A stretch of 64,000 nucleotides of DNA, taken from positions 83,591 to 147,590 of the forward strand of contig NZ_LMID01000015.1 in the NCBI RefSeq assembly GCF_001428605.1, written 5' to 3'. This stretch comes from Sphingomonas sp. Root720 (lineage in GTDB: Bacteria; Pseudomonadota; Alphaproteobacteria; Sphingomonadales; Sphingomonadaceae). A program made the translations under genes and the position numbers. Below, one piece after another: positions 63,538 through 64,000 of the stretch; the stretch's first letter is position 1, and every line of letters starts with the position of its first letter. The notes beneath the pieces are model-generated. The model was not told the DNA's origin. It did not search any database and was given only the letters and a program-made list of their open reading frames with translations.

Positions 63538-64000
63538 TCAGTTGCGGAGCTGCACGCCCACATAGCGCGGCGGATTATTGCCGCGCTGGACGAACAGCAG
63601 CACCGTCGGGCGCTTGGCCTTCTGCGCGTCGGCGATCTGCGCGGCCGCCGCCTGGACGGTCGTCACCGGCACATTGTTGATCTGCAGGATGATGTCGCGC
63701 GGCTGGAAGCCGTTGGCCGCGGCGTCGCTCGACGGATCGACATAGTTGATCACCACCCCGCGCAGGGTGGCCGAGACGCCGAGCCGCCGCGCAATATCCG
63801 GCGTCAGCGTCTGCAGGCCGAGGCCGATCGCCGAACGGGTCGGCTGGTCGGGCGCGGACTGGCCGGCGCCGGGCACGCCGTCGTCCTGATCGTCGTCCAG
63901 ATTGCCGGCATTGGCGAGCTGGTCCTCCGGCGGACGTTCGCCCAGGGTCACCGTCACCGTCTTGCGTTGCCCCTCGCGAATCAGCTCGACCGGCAGGCGG
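63538..64000 (-). CDS. Deg/HtrA-type serine protease, C-terminal part (runs off window)
   Basis: Only the last ~154 codons are in the window; the gene continues past 64000. The visible part is the end of a first PDZ domain (REGQRKTVTVTLGERPPED), an acidic linker (DDDQDDG), and a complete second PDZ domain (IGLGLQTLTPDIARRLGV ... GVVINYVDPSSDAAANGFQPRDIILQINNVPVTTVQ). This two-PDZ layout is that of Do-type periplasmic proteases such as DegP/MucD. The catalytic domain lies outside, so protease activity is inferred from family structure. Confidence 0.87.
   Translation of the reverse strand, partial: RLPVELIREGQRKTVTVTLGERPPEDQLANAGNLDDDQDDGVPGAGQSAPDQPTRSAIGLGLQTLTPDIARRLGVSATLRGVVINYVDPSSDAAANGFQPRDIILQINNVPVTTVQAAAAQIADAQKAKRPTVLLFVQRGNNPPRYVGVQLRN

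Overview
This 64 kb window is chromosomal DNA from a high-GC alphaproteobacterium, most likely a member of the Sphingomonadaceae. The evidence is the gene complement and style: a TonB-dependent receptor next to a Rieske oxygenase, DUF4893 and DUF4136 lipoproteins, a CobS/CobT pair, a short-type prolyl-tRNA synthetase, tpiA-secG-pyrG facing ppiD-trpE, EcfG-type stress promoters, and many GTG/TTG starts with 4-bp stop/start overlaps. Genus cannot be fixed from the sequence alone.

Layout. 0.1-5.1 kb: an M20 amidohydrolase with a DUF4893 lipoprotein, a patatin phospholipase with 3-hydroxybutyrate dehydrogenase, and a DUF2171 protein behind an EcfG-like promoter. 5.29 kb: tRNA-Ala(CGC). 5.5-14.2 kb: a lasso peptide gene cluster in four converging and diverging transcription units. 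14.3-21.7 kb: a catabolic operon (Rieske oxygenase, EthD-like protein, TonB receptor, gluconate-dehydrogenase-type subunit 3, GMC oxidoreductase) with a divergent LysR regulator. 21.7-27.2 kb: ferredoxin-like protein, HU, CorC/HlyC family protein, TadA, small membrane proteins, L28, a phytase-like esterase and a glycine-zipper protein. 27.2-27.6 kb: a structured inverted repeat. 27.6-32.2 kb: cobT, a phosphatase, cobS, a J-domain protein and a BolA protein. 32-43.4 kb: small stress and membrane proteins, proA with two overlapping micro-ORFs, a sulfite-oxidase-like enzyme, a flavin monooxygenase, a DAACS symporter, a two-partner-secretion transporter with a Gly-rich lipoprotein, a MarR-like regulator and a DUF4136 lipoprotein. 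43.7-55 kb: dnaE, a dihaem cytochrome, three Tad minor pilin genes, LolD with LolC/E, and proS. 55.5-64 kb: a tiny Pro-rich protein, pyrG, secG, tpiA, ppiD, trpE, an outer-membrane barrel protein and the 3' end of a Deg-type protease.

The most distinctive region is the lasso cluster. It holds a 51-residue precursor, an RRE/PqqD protein (B1), a transglutaminase-like peptidase (B2) and an asparagine-synthetase-like cyclase (C), all that is needed to build a lasso peptide. It also holds an unusually large set of candidate tailoring enzymes: an HPr-kinase-like kinase, a PAPS sulfotransferase, a PRMT-like methyltransferase, a TPR/2OG-Fe(II) oxygenase and an ATP-grasp ligase. By the Thr(-2) rule the core is SKYATVTEFSSTTGPTS, with a Ser1-Glu8 ring and a C-terminal Ser that suits the kinase. 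No dedicated exporter, isopeptidase or cluster-linked TonB receptor is visible.

The second notable item is a dispersed structured repeat at 27380-27600. Two inverted copies share nearly identical linkers, while three hairpins in each copy have different stem sequences that remain fully paired. A partial third copy lies at 1-40. Simpler REP-like palindromes of the GTCATCCC type occur at 43.4-43.7, 53.6, 55.65 and 58.0 kb.
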